Below are positions 35,588 through 44,903 of a stretch of 64,000 nucleotides of DNA, one piece after another (within the stretch, counting starts at the first letter, position 1; every line of letters starts with the position of its first letter). The stretch is from Lacrimispora celerecrescens (lineage in GTDB: Bacteria; Bacillota; Clostridia; Lachnospirales; Lachnospiraceae): contig NZ_JPME01000031.1 of NCBI RefSeq assembly GCF_000732605.1, positions 1-64,000 on the forward strand. Reading direction: 5' to 3'. The notes under the pieces were generated by a model. The model saw nothing but the letters and a program-made list of their open reading frames with translations. It was not told where the DNA came from and made no database searches. Both the position numbers and the translations under genes were made by a program.

Positions 35588-37690
35588 TTAGCCTCCCTTG
35601 TTCTCCAGATGCTCAAGGAGAGCTTTTGAATGTTCTAAATGGGATATTTTCTGATCTAACAGCTGATATTTTTTTGCATCAATCCTCAGCGTATCTTCCA
35701 GGTCCGATTGAAAAATATTCTTTAATTCTTCCGGTATACTTTTTCTTTGGGTCCCCTTTCCAAAAAGCATATGAACTACATCCAAATGGCTCAAGGTCTG
35801 GGTTTTGGAGCGAACATAGCGATAAGGGCGGGTTCTGATTTCGTCGTAAGTGGTGGTTGATTCTCCCATGCCTTTGGTTTCAATCTTCCAACCTTCCTCT
35901 GCCGGAAAAAAGCCAAAGCGCACCGCCTGAGAAAGAATATAATTCTGATCGTCGGAATAAGTGATAGAGCTTATAAATCCGTCCCACAGGGCCTTGCTTA
36001 AATCCTTTTCTTCTCCTTGATTCCAATTGTCCAAAACTTGCAGAATATTTCTTATAGACAATACGGATTCTCTAAGCTCCAGCTCCCCGCCGGAAAAATC
36101 CTTCTGTTCTTCATCCTTCCATTTGCCCATAAATACATTTTGGGTAACACGGCAAAGCTGAGAAAACCGAAACAGCTCTTCAATGGTCCGTTTGGGATTG
36201 GGAATTTGAATTGTTCCGTTGGCATTCGAAAGCCTTGCAATAATAACTCTGAAAAGTTCATTTTTTTCCGGGTATGCCTGTTCTTCCATAGAGCCTTTGG
36301 TATTCTGGGAAACATAATTATATTCTATAGTTACAAACCGGGATTTAAACGCAGGGTTAAGCTCGTTTGTGCCTTCGTAATTAACCATCTGGGTAGACAG
36401 ATTTCCTGTTCCTATAAAAGCAAACCCCGGCTTAATCAATACAGGGCCTACCCCTGTAATATAAGCCGTATGCCCTGCATGGTGCTGCAGTATATCGTTT
36501 AATCCAATGAGATTCTGCATTGCGATGGTGTTAATCTCGTCAATAATTACAGGCCGGCCTTCTTTTACCGCGATTAATATTTCCTTCTCAATTTTCTTGA
36601 TTTCCGTACCGAAGGCACTGTTGCTTGCAACCAATAAATCGGAGAAGCTGTTCCATATCTGTATTTTAAGCTGAAGCTTTTCTTCTTCTGTCATCTGCTG
36701 AAGCTTATCTTCGTTTTCATGCAGCCACTGATAAAAATCTCCGATGATCATATCCAGATAATCAATATAGGATTTTTGAGAAAAGCTATGTTTGAGCGTT
36801 AGTGTCTTCTCCACAAACATATCTTCATAGGTCAGATTGTGAGAACCGGATATAAAGAGCGGCTGCAAAGATTCAATTTCTTCTTGCGTTCCATTTGTCA
36901 ATATTTCCTTATAATACTGCTTTCGCTGTGTATATATCTCCTTGAATTTTTCAATAGCCTCTTTTTCCCCGGCCTTTGGATTGGCACAATACCATTTCTC
37001 TAATTGATCTTCAAGTTCTGCCTGAATTTTATTCTGTATTGAAAAGTCCATGGCGGCTTCCGTGGCAAGCTGGGTCTTTCCGCTTCCTAAATGCCCTACA
37101 ATATAAACCGGCATTCCAAGATTTAAAGAATCTATTACCTTTTCCTTTGCTTCCATTACATAAGGAACCGTTACTAAACGCTGCTGATGTTGGGTTTTTA
37201 TATCACTCAGCAATTGACGGGTATGATAAAATTCCCACGCTTCGGCAGAGCTTTCCAAAAGCTTTTCTATCTCTTTTTTTAGACGCTCTATACGGTCAAC
37301 CCTGTATCTCGTAGCGGAATTGCTTCCGTGTTGGGAATAATGATTGCTCTCATAGCTAACCCGCCTTTCCCATTTAAGAAAAAAAGTCTCGTACTCAATA
37401 AGAGTTTCAATTTCCTCTATTTTCAGACCCTGATTTGCTGTTTCCTTTTCAACATAGGCCCTGTATTTTTCAAAATATTCAATATCTGTATTTTCATCTG
37501 CCACAGAGCTTTCGATTATCTGTTCAAATCTTCGAAAGGCCTTGAAAAAGCTTTCTTGCCCGTCTGTAAATTTATTGTGCTCATCCTCTAATAACTTTGA
37601 AGCTTCCTTTCGCAGCTGGTTTTCATACTGCTCCTGGATGGCTTCAATTGAGGGAATACAGCGCGGTTCAATGTCGTGTTTGTCCTTCAT
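35588..37690 (-). CDS. MoxR-like AAA+ ATPase of the four-gene cassette
   Basis: 700 aa, ATG 37690 after AAAGGGG. An N-terminal helical region (1-165) precedes the AAA+ core: Walker A GHLGSGKT (199-206), a long helical insert (about 220-370), Walker B VIIDEIN (381-387), sensor-1 FIGTGN (425-430) and arginine-finger region NPAFKSRF (about 445-452). A C-terminal helical domain extends to residue 700. MoxR ATPases are chaperone-like machines that act with a vWA partner, here encoded three genes on. The propeller and 301-aa proteins between them make this a multi-component system rather than a simple pair. First gene after a strong terminator. Confidence 0.88.
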   Translation of the reverse strand: MKDKHDIEPRCIPSIEAIQEQYENQLRKEASKLLEDEHNKFTDGQESFFKAFRRFEQIIESSVADENTDIEYFEKYRAYVEKETANQGLKIEEIETLIEYETFFLKWERRVSYESNHYSQHGSNSATRYRVDRIERLKKEIEKLLESSAEAWEFYHTRQLLSDIKTQHQQRLVTVPYVMEAKEKVIDSLNLGMPVYIVGHLGSGKTQLATEAAMDFSIQNKIQAELEDQLEKWYCANPKAGEKEAIEKFKEIYTQRKQYYKEILTNGTQEEIESLQPLFISGSHNLTYEDMFVEKTLTLKHSFSQKSYIDYLDMIIGDFYQWLHENEDKLQQMTEEEKLQLKIQIWNSFSDLLVASNSAFGTEIKKIEKEILIAVKEGRPVIIDEINTIAMQNLIGLNDILQHHAGHTAYITGVGPVLIKPGFAFIGTGNLSTQMVNYEGTNELNPAFKSRFVTIEYNYVSQNTKGSMEEQAYPEKNELFRVIIARLSNANGTIQIPNPKRTIEELFRFSQLCRVTQNVFMGKWKDEEQKDFSGGELELRESVLSIRNILQVLDNWNQGEEKDLSKALWDGFISSITYSDDQNYILSQAVRFGFFPAEEGWKIETKGMGESTTTYDEIRTRPYRYVRSKTQTLSHLDVVHMLFGKGTQRKSIPEELKNIFQSDLEDTLRIDAKKYQLLDQKISHLEHSKALLEHLENKGG

Positions 37691-37737
37691 GGAAATTTCC
37701 CCTTTGCACGATTAGGTCCGTTTTGACTGGCTATAAA

Positions 37738-37771
37738 TTAAAATCCCGGCTTTAAAAAACCGGGATTTTAA
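37738..37771 (-). terminator. intrinsic terminator after the oleate hydratase gene
   Basis: A perfect 12-bp stem TTAAAATCCCGG / CCGGGATTTTAA with a 10-base loop and T-rich flanks lies 33 bases past the hydratase stop. It insulates the AAA+ cassette from upstream transcription. Confidence 0.82.
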
Positions 37772-37803
37772 CATTTTTATCTAATTTCACAACTTCGGTT
37801 ATT

Positions 37804-39615
37804 TTATAAAATCCCACAATCCTTCAGCATTACCTCAATGTCCGTTCCTGCTAATTGCTTCATAATCTTGCTCTTTTTAATAGGAGGCAAGTCTAATTCC
37901 AGTTTTTCTCCGTCAAGCAGACATACGCCTGCGCTGAGAAGATAACGAATATCGTAACGGGAAGCAAATACTTCGGGAACACCCTTTTCCACTCCGGTTA
38001 AAACATATACGGCTTCCATAGCTGTACGTCCGGAATATTCAATGGTAAATACTGTATCGCGGCCGGGATCATCCAATGTTTCAGCGAACTGTCCAAGGAA
38101 AGCAAAGTTTACTGCATTCTTAGGCACTACATAAGGACGGTCACCAGATTCACGGGGCATAAATTGAGAAGTTATGAACGGCATCATTACTGGGATAGCT
38201 GTACATGTATTGGCTAACTCCTCTATTTCATCAACAGGCACTCCTATATGATACAACCATTCTTTTGTGATTTCCTTACCGGTACAGTCTCTCATAGGCT
38301 TTTTAATATAGTCTCCCGGAACATCGGAGAATAACCCGTATACCCAAACTACAACGTCTTTTTCAGGCTGTCCATAGTACTGTTCCTGACGGTTTATTGT
38401 CCAGCTCATAAGCCATGAAGAATCCAATGCGGTAACTATACCGCCTGTTACTGTACGGCCTGTATAAGGTGAGCGTTTTGTAATCTTTTCAATATATTGG
38501 GGTACGCGTTCGTCATGGCATGTAACAGTACAGGATTCCCAATTGGATTTTTCAGGCTCTCCGCAGAATTTATCCGGTCTTCCGAATTCATCGCATTGAT
38601 CAGCGATATTTTTCCAAAGCGTCCAGCATCCGCCAAGCTCTTTATTGAAAGGAGCAGGCGTATTGTCATCACCATATCCGGAGCCTTCTGTCATGGAACC
38701 GTTTGTAATAAATACTAAATCATTTTCCGACAAGTCTATGGAAATGTCTGTTCCTTCTTTATCTACTGCAACAATCTTTGTAGCAACCTTCTTTTCTTGA
38801 GAAATTGCAAACTCGACATTGTTTACGTTAACTCCATATCTGAATGTTGCTCCATTTTCCTTCAAATATTTAACCATAGGCATTACGAAGGAAGTATACT
38901 GGTCATGGCGTGAAAACTGCAAAGCTGAAAGGTTAGGCAAACCGCCCACATGATGTATGAAACGGTTCATGTAAAGCTTCATTTCAAGTGCACTGTGCCA
39001 GTTTTCAAAGGCAAACATCGTTCTCCAATATGTCCAGAAATCACTGTCAAGAAGCTCGTCGGAGAATACGTCTTCTATGGTTTTGTTTTCAAGCACTTCA
39101 TCGGCAGTTGCTACAAACATAGCAAGTTCTTTTGCAAGCTCCTGGCCTAAATTGAATTTACCGTTGTCATAGCGAACGCCGCGTTCTTTTGTAATACGGC
39201 AATTGCTGTAGTTGGGGTCTTCAAGGTTTGTATAATACAGGTGATCCAATACAGTCATATTCGGATCCTCTGTGGATGGTAAAGAGCTGAACAAGTTCCA
39301 AAGGACCTCGAAGCACTGGCCCATTTCACGGCCGCCGCGTGCTACATAACCTGCGTTTTGCATAACTGCACCGTCTAAAGAACCACCGGGAATGTCAAGC
39401 TGCTCTAAAAAAACAATTTTGCTGCCGTCCATATGGGCGTCCCGAATCAAAAAGCAGCCTGCAGCCAAGGCACCGATGCCTGTACCGATTAAGTAAGCTT
39501 TCTTATCTTCGATTCCTTTCGGCTTTCTAGCATGAACCAAAGCATGATATGTGCCGTTTGTAAGAGTAAGTCTTTCATCATGTGTTTTAATTTTCATTCT
39601 TAGCCCCTCTTTCAA
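37804..39615 (-). CDS. ohyA: oleate hydratase family protein (MCRA family, FAD-dependent)
   Basis: 603 aa. FAD-binding fold with KAYLIGTGIGALAAGCFLIR near residue 40, LEQLDIPGGSLDGA, and the family motif ARGGREMGQCFEVLWNLF. Oleate hydratases add water across the cis-9 double bond of unsaturated fatty acids to give 10-hydroxy acids; in gut bacteria this detoxifies host and dietary fatty acids. Length and motifs fit the family. The hydratase motif has GQCFEV where many members have ENHYEC, so the exact substrate is open. The TetR gene directly upstream on the same strand is the probable regulator. Confidence 0.9.
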   Translation of the reverse strand: MKEGLRMKIKTHDERLTLTNGTYHALVHARKPKGIEDKKAYLIGTGIGALAAGCFLIRDAHMDGSKIVFLEQLDIPGGSLDGAVMQNAGYVARGGREMGQCFEVLWNLFSSLPSTEDPNMTVLDHLYYTNLEDPNYSNCRITKERGVRYDNGKFNLGQELAKELAMFVATADEVLENKTIEDVFSDELLDSDFWTYWRTMFAFENWHSALEMKLYMNRFIHHVGGLPNLSALQFSRHDQYTSFVMPMVKYLKENGATFRYGVNVNNVEFAISQEKKVATKIVAVDKEGTDISIDLSENDLVFITNGSMTEGSGYGDDNTPAPFNKELGGCWTLWKNIADQCDEFGRPDKFCGEPEKSNWESCTVTCHDERVPQYIEKITKRSPYTGRTVTGGIVTALDSSWLMSWTINRQEQYYGQPEKDVVVWVYGLFSDVPGDYIKKPMRDCTGKEITKEWLYHIGVPVDEIEELANTCTAIPVMMPFITSQFMPRESGDRPYVVPKNAVNFAFLGQFAETLDDPGRDTVFTIEYSGRTAMEAVYVLTGVEKGVPEVFASRYDIRYLLSAGVCLLDGEKLELDLPPIKKSKIMKQLAGTDIEVMLKDCGIL

Positions 39616-39689
39616 AATTTTTAGTTTAAATGTTAACTGAAGTAATGTATAGCAAAATAAATCATATATCTTATTTCACAACTTTTCAT

Positions 39690-39742
39690 TAGACAAATAA
39701 GCCCCAGTGTTCAAAAATCGAACACTGGGGCTTATTTGTCTA
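39690..39742. repeat. perfect 23-bp inverted repeat between tetR and the hydratase gene
   Basis: Arms 39690-39712 and 39720-39742 are exact complements around a 7-base loop (AAAAATC), core CCCCAGTGTTC / GAACACTGGGG. It is longer than most terminators and lacks a clear T-run on either side. It could be a terminator of tetR, a regulatory stem-loop or a small repeat element. Confidence 0.8.
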
Positions 39743-39785
39743 GCATTTAGACCTTATATTTTTATTATCCATTTGATTTGTAATT

Positions 39786-40352
39786 TTAAAAATTAAATTT
39801 TCCGCTCCTTTTAAGAGACAGTGTAATATGACCGTCAAAAAGCTCGCCTATGCGTCTGATGATTATATTGGGATCCTCTTTCATTCCTGAGCCTATCCAG
39901 CGCAGCACCATTTCAGTAAGAGCGCATTGATAGAAAGAGGCTATGAGTTTTTTATCTTTTGTGGAGGCTTGAATCCCCTCGCTTTCTCTCTCAACATAAC
40001 GGTACATAACATTTCCGGCGACGCTGTAAATATAGTTTTCCAATTCCTCTTTCTGCATGGAATTATATACATGATAAACGGCCCTTCTGTTTTCCATTGC
40101 AAATTTAGTCGCAACAAGAAAGCCTTCCTCCCATGAAAGAGTATCGTTATACTCATCAATGGCATTTTGAAGCTCCGACTGGAAAATTTCTGATAGAATT
40201 GCATATATATCCGGATAATGGTAATAAAAAGTATTTCTGTTAATATCACAGGCTGAAACAATATCTTTTACTGTAATTTTATTCAAGGGGCGCTCATTCA
40301 GCATTTTAATGCACATATCCCGAATCATTATTTTTGTATATTGCTGTGCCAA
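39786..40352 (-). CDS. TetR-family regulator upstream of the oleate hydratase gene
   Basis: 188 aa, TTG 40352 after GGAGGTG. The helix-turn-helix is MCIKMLNERPLNKITVKDIV, CDINRNTFYYHYPDIYAILS, the form of TetR proteins with a C-terminal dimer domain of the DhaS/AcrR-like type. It is co-oriented with the hydratase gene and probably senses a fatty acid or lipid, by analogy with other hydratase neighbours. Confidence 0.85.
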   Translation of the reverse strand: MAQQYTKIMIRDMCIKMLNERPLNKITVKDIVSACDINRNTFYYHYPDIYAILSEIFQSELQNAIDEYNDTLSWEEGFLVATKFAMENRRAVYHVYNSMQKEELENYIYSVAGNVMYRYVERESEGIQASTKDKKLIASFYQCALTEMVLRWIGSGMKEDPNIIIRRIGELFDGHITLSLKRSGKFNF

Positions 40353-40380
40353 ATTACACCTCCAATACCCTTTTTTTAAT

Positions 40381-40408
40381 ATTATAACATAAAAGCCAAT
40401 ATATGCAA
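40381..40408 (-). promoter_or_regulatory. likely sigma-A promoter of the second tetR gene
   Basis: TTGCAT (40408-40403), 16-base spacer, TATAAT (40386-40381), about 30 bases from the start codon. Confidence 0.55.
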
Positions 40409-40505
40409 ATATCTTAAGCCTCCCTCTTCTATCCGAAACCGGTCATAGGAAGTGTATCTCTTGATCAGCAAAAACTCTCCGGTTTATTGGTTCAGTCCAT
40501 TCCTA

Positions 40506-42512
40506 TTACATATGAATCACACGAGTAAACATCCCAATATTCGTCTCAGCCGATCCTTCCACATCTATCCTCATTCCCCCTGCCTGCCAGGTGAATTCAA
40601 CATTTTTTACTAAACAGGACCCTCTGCTGCTTGTAATCACATGGGCAAAAACTGCTTCCGGTCCATATGTCCGCTCTATCTGATAGTTGATTTCTGTAAC
40701 AGAAGGATTATCCGGTCCCTTTCCAAAGTAAAATTCCTTTCCCCCACTCCAGGAAAATACCGAAGTCTGCACTCCGCCGTCATCATAGACGGATACCACA
40801 CTCTCAGCCGGAGTATGCTTAAAATCAGCCTTCTTCATTGAATTAAGATGACGATATGGTTTTTTATCGGAGAAATTCTCGATTGACGTACTTTCCGGAA
40901 TGGAAACAAGATCCCCTGAAAAATGCATAACCCAATCAACCGGCAAATCCCCTTCTACTCCTTTAACCAGGAATACCTCTGCAAAGTAGTCTTCTGTCCA
41001 CGCGATTTTCCTCACCATCTTTACCGTGCGGTAATGTTCTTCCTTCCATTGTCTAATTGTAAAACTGTCAGGCATCTCATAGGGCAAAGTCCAGTCTGCT
41101 TCTGCCTCTACGTAAATGATTCCATCTATTTCTTCATACCTGGCCAGCTTTCCCAGTACCGGGGATTGATTTTCTTCTCCGATATTTACGGTATTGTGTG
41201 AACCTGTATTCTTGTAATAATAATAATGTAAAACTGCACCATATCCTGTTGTTCCAAGATCTGGGGATATTCGCTTTCCATAAGCCAGATAGCTGATATC
41301 CAGCCTGTCATAATGGTCATGCTCACCGCCGTAACGGTCGTGCTTAAGCAGAAGATATCTTCCATTTTTCCCTCGCAAGACCGTACAGCCTGGCTGCCCT
41401 GTTTCCACATGGTAATTGTCAAAATCAACCGTACATTGGGGAAGCACATCGGCCCCATATACGAAAGCTTCCAGATTATCTCTTGATTCCCGTTCATAAA
41501 GCTGATTCAGTACATAAAGAAGCTTATCACCACCAAACTCCCGGTAGGCAAATTCATATAAGTAATAGCTGGTGGATGTATGGCCATAGTTGGTATCATT
41601 CAGCATTGGAATCCTAAATTCCGGTTCCAGATAATCAAGCAAACGTTCCATCATTACCTTATAGTTGGGGTGGTTGATCTGGCTATGGGGTGTATGCAGT
41701 GCAAACTTCTCATATGCAAAAAAACTGGCAAGCGCATAGAAATGGTATCCAAATGCCCCTTCAAACCACATCTGATCCGGACTCGTTCCTTTTTCCAGCT
41801 GGTACAAAAGACCATAGGGACCGTAAACTGCAAATTGAATGTAACGGTCAATTCCAAAAATCAGGCCAATAATCGCAACGGCAGAATTGATGACCACCTC
41901 ATGGTTGTGCAGTTGGCTGTGCCTGTACTCCATAAGAAATTCCGCACCAGGAAGCAGCATTTCATGTTTCACAAACTCCCTCTGCTCCTTTGTCATACAG
42001 TCTGACAGCAGATCATAAGTTATGGCAAAGCTACGCAGAAAATTAGCCTCATCAAGCGTCTGGGCTCCGGACTTTCCCGGACCATTGTAGGGAATATCGC
42101 CATGAATCTGATAATTTCTATAATATCTGGCATACTCCGTCATCATATAAATGGCTTTTCTGGCGTAATCTTCTTCCCCCGTAATCAGGTATATAAATCC
42201 CATATGTACCGCAGCTGTATAGTTTTTGCTGTTCACAATTCCCCACCAGGAGCTGTCATAGGGTTCTCCTGTAAACACCCGTCCGCAGGAAGGGCACTGA
42301 TGATGATGTTCTTCATTCCAGTCAAAGTTTAAACGTACGGAGCAGTTGGGGCAGTAATAATAGAGAGACCAGTTGGCAATTCCCTGCCTGGGCACCTTTG
42401 CAGACTGAACCATCATTTCTTTTACTACTTCTTTTATCTTTGCAATCATCTGAGGATGCTTTCTGCCTTTTTCTCTTAGATTTATTAATTCCTGTTGCGT
42501 AAATTGAATCAT
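40506..42512 (-). CDS. heparinase II/III-like polysaccharide lyase
   Basis: 668 aa, no signal peptide, so probably cytoplasmic. An N-terminal zinc-ribbon-like segment has YYCPNCSVRLNFDW and QCPSCGRVF. An (alpha/alpha) toroid region (about 85-330, QTLDEANFLRSFAITYDLL, LHNHEVVINSAVAI) and a beta-sandwich with GGEHDHYDRLDISYLAYG and GSHNTVNIGEENQSP match heparinase II/III-type lyases. These cleave uronic-acid polysaccharides by beta-elimination; the exact substrate (glycosaminoglycan, alginate-like or other oligosaccharide) cannot be assigned. It follows a GH95 gene and an importer, so it probably acts on imported oligosaccharides. Confidence 0.83.
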   Translation of the reverse strand: MIQFTQQELINLREKGRKHPQMIAKIKEVVKEMMVQSAKVPRQGIANWSLYYYCPNCSVRLNFDWNEEHHHQCPSCGRVFTGEPYDSSWWGIVNSKNYTAAVHMGFIYLITGEEDYARKAIYMMTEYARYYRNYQIHGDIPYNGPGKSGAQTLDEANFLRSFAITYDLLSDCMTKEQREFVKHEMLLPGAEFLMEYRHSQLHNHEVVINSAVAIIGLIFGIDRYIQFAVYGPYGLLYQLEKGTSPDQMWFEGAFGYHFYALASFFAYEKFALHTPHSQINHPNYKVMMERLLDYLEPEFRIPMLNDTNYGHTSTSYYLYEFAYREFGGDKLLYVLNQLYERESRDNLEAFVYGADVLPQCTVDFDNYHVETGQPGCTVLRGKNGRYLLLKHDRYGGEHDHYDRLDISYLAYGKRISPDLGTTGYGAVLHYYYYKNTGSHNTVNIGEENQSPVLGKLARYEEIDGIIYVEAEADWTLPYEMPDSFTIRQWKEEHYRTVKMVRKIAWTEDYFAEVFLVKGVEGDLPVDWVMHFSGDLVSIPESTSIENFSDKKPYRHLNSMKKADFKHTPAESVVSVYDDGGVQTSVFSWSGGKEFYFGKGPDNPSVTEINYQIERTYGPEAVFAHVITSSRGSCLVKNVEFTWQAGGMRIDVEGSAETNIGMFTRVIHM

Positions 42513-42559
42513 TTTCTATCGCTCTCTTTCCCTTTTCTTCCTGGAATTCATTCGGTATG

Positions 42560-44842
42560 TCATGAAAGGCCGAAGCTGTAGCGTTGACCTTCATCTGCTG
42601 TAAAGGTGATAAATCCATCCTTTATACAATCTGCTTTGTACTCATCACCTAAAAAGATCCTGCAGTTACCATTGGATTTTGCCAAAACTTCGAGCGTCTT
42701 CACACGCCGCTCCTGCCATGTAACGGAGATTTCAAAATTTCCTCTTGCCGTAAGACCGGAATAGGTGCCATTACTCCATTCATCAGGAAGGGCCGGAAGA
42801 ATGTGAATACAGCCTTCATGACTTTGGAGCAGCATTTCCGCAATACCGGCCGTTGCCCCGAAGTTTCCGTCAATCTGAAAAGGTGGATGGGTGTCCCATA
42901 AATTATTTAAGGTACATTTAGAGAGGATCATTTTTAATAAGTCATATGCCCGATTGCCTTTTTTAAGTCTTGCCCATGTATTTAACTTATGAGCAGTTGA
43001 CCAACCAGTGGACTCATCGCCTCTTTGGTTCAGACTGAATTCAGCCGCTTTCATCCATTGGGGGGTATTGCAGTTGATCACCGTACCCGGATAAAGGCCA
43101 ATCAGATGAGAAATGTGACGGTGGTGGTGGTCACCGATATCACCATAATGGGATTCCTCCCTGTACTCCTTGATTTGTCCGGATTCTCCCACCAGCACCG
43201 GATCCAGTTTCTTGATATCCTCCCTGAGTTTTTCAATATAAGGATCCTGGCAGCCCAGAATATCTGCTGCCTTTAGTGTGTCATGATAGTTTTCATATAT
43301 CATCTGCTGGTCGAACGCACAGCCAGTGGTGTGGTAATGAACTCCATTCTGCCTTTGTTCCGGCGAGGCCGAATACTTTGCCAGCAGTTTATCATCTTGT
43401 GAGATAAGCACCTTTTGGTAAAAACGGGATAAGGATAATATTGCCGGGTATACAGTATCCTTTAAATGATTCTCATCCATTGTGAAAGCATAATAATCCC
43501 AGAAAAGCTTTGAGGTAAGTTCCCCTGTTCCCGGACCGGAATGTCCTGTAAACGGTTCACTCATGCCTGATATCTTATAAAGCCATCCGCCGGTGCCGAT
43601 AATCCAGCCATTTTCTCCTGCTTTATCTGAAAAATTTTCCGGAAAATGATGTTTGATATAATCGGAGGCCAATTCTTCGGCCAGGGGACGATAAACCTTA
43701 AAGTAGTCGATGTACGGCTCAAACATCTCAAGGAGATTGGTATTAAAAGCAGGCCAATAATTCATCTGGACATTGATGTTATGCCAATAGCCGGCAGACC
43801 AGGGGGATTTCTCATAGCAGTTCCAGGTTCCCTGGAGATTTGCCGGATAGGTTCCTGGACGCGAGGAAGAAATGAGTAAGTATCTGCCATATTGAAAATA
43901 TAATTCCTCCAAATATCTGCTGCGGCTGCCCTTCCGGTATTCCTCCAAAAGCACGTCTGTAGGAACATTTTCTTTATCACCGCCTAAATCTATGCTTGCC
44001 CTTTGAATCAGAGGACAATAATCCTGTTTATGTCTTTCTAATAATTCTTCATAGCTGTAGTTTTTCGCCTCATTGATTATGCTTGTAACAGCGTCATGGG
44101 GATGAGGATACGGGGCCAGTTTGTTTTGGTGTTCTTTCTCTAAGAATACACGGCTTTCCATTTTATAGTTAGTGCCCACAGCCATTAAAATCACTGCACT
44201 GTCAGCCTGTGTGACTTCAATCGTTGTTTCCTTTGTCACAATTTTTCCGGAAGAAATGGCTACATGAATTTGTCCTTCGTATTGTATTCCATAATACTCC
44301 ATGATGCCTGACAATGTGATGACGTTATCCTTGGTTTCTATCTTACCGGTCTTCCCCATACCGTCCCCTTCTTCGTTTAAATAAGGCTTAACATAGGGAA
44401 TGCCCGGACGAATTGTAAAGGACAAACCGCCTTTGGCGCTGCTGGAGAGTTTAGTGACAAAAACTTTGTCTGGATAGCTGGTAAAGTGCTGCCGGGTATA
44501 ATCCACCCCATTCTCCCGATAGGTTGTATATGCAGTCCCATCGTTCAACCGGAGTCCCCGCTTATAATTTTCAACATGCTCATGACCGAAATCAAGATAC
44601 AGCTCGCAAAAGTTATTCAGACCCCCTTTCTTAAGAACGTAGGGATTGGATAAGCTATTTTCTGTTATCTGCAGCCGTTCGGTATTCACACGCCCAAAAA
44701 CATTTACGCCCATATAACCATTACCAAGGGGAAGGGACCAGTTCTCCCAGCCTTCGTCCGGAATGTTTTCCGGTTCGAAACAGGCAATATTTTCATACCC
44801 AAACGGGGCTTCTTTTTCATACCATAACTCATAATTTTTCAT
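42560..44842 (-). CDS. GH95-family glycoside hydrolase (alpha-L-fucosidase or alpha-L-galactosidase)
   Basis: 760 aa, ATG 44842 after AAGGAG, no signal peptide. Family landmarks in order: ENWSLPLGNGYMGVNVFGRV (N-terminal super-sandwich), NLQGTWNCYEKSPW, WHNINVQMNYWPAFNTNLLE (Asn pair of the active site), a SASPEQ segment with the general-acid Glu region, and QIDGNFGATAGIAEM (catalytic Asp region). GH95 enzymes are inverting hydrolases that remove terminal alpha-1,2-fucose or related galactose from host or plant glycans. A cytoplasmic enzyme next to an ABC importer fits breakdown of imported fucosylated oligosaccharides. Confidence 0.9.
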   Translation of the reverse strand: MKNYELWYEKEAPFGYENIACFEPENIPDEGWENWSLPLGNGYMGVNVFGRVNTERLQITENSLSNPYVLKKGGLNNFCELYLDFGHEHVENYKRGLRLNDGTAYTTYRENGVDYTRQHFTSYPDKVFVTKLSSSAKGGLSFTIRPGIPYVKPYLNEEGDGMGKTGKIETKDNVITLSGIMEYYGIQYEGQIHVAISSGKIVTKETTIEVTQADSAVILMAVGTNYKMESRVFLEKEHQNKLAPYPHPHDAVTSIINEAKNYSYEELLERHKQDYCPLIQRASIDLGGDKENVPTDVLLEEYRKGSRSRYLEELYFQYGRYLLISSSRPGTYPANLQGTWNCYEKSPWSAGYWHNINVQMNYWPAFNTNLLEMFEPYIDYFKVYRPLAEELASDYIKHHFPENFSDKAGENGWIIGTGGWLYKISGMSEPFTGHSGPGTGELTSKLFWDYYAFTMDENHLKDTVYPAILSLSRFYQKVLISQDDKLLAKYSASPEQRQNGVHYHTTGCAFDQQMIYENYHDTLKAADILGCQDPYIEKLREDIKKLDPVLVGESGQIKEYREESHYGDIGDHHHRHISHLIGLYPGTVINCNTPQWMKAAEFSLNQRGDESTGWSTAHKLNTWARLKKGNRAYDLLKMILSKCTLNNLWDTHPPFQIDGNFGATAGIAEMLLQSHEGCIHILPALPDEWSNGTYSGLTARGNFEISVTWQERRVKTLEVLAKSNGNCRIFLGDEYKADCIKDGFITFTADEGQRYSFGLS

Positions 44843-44903
44843 CCTAAATAAATCTCCTTTTCCTTTTTCGTTTTTTTAACCTTATCTGACCGCCTGCCCC
44901 TGC

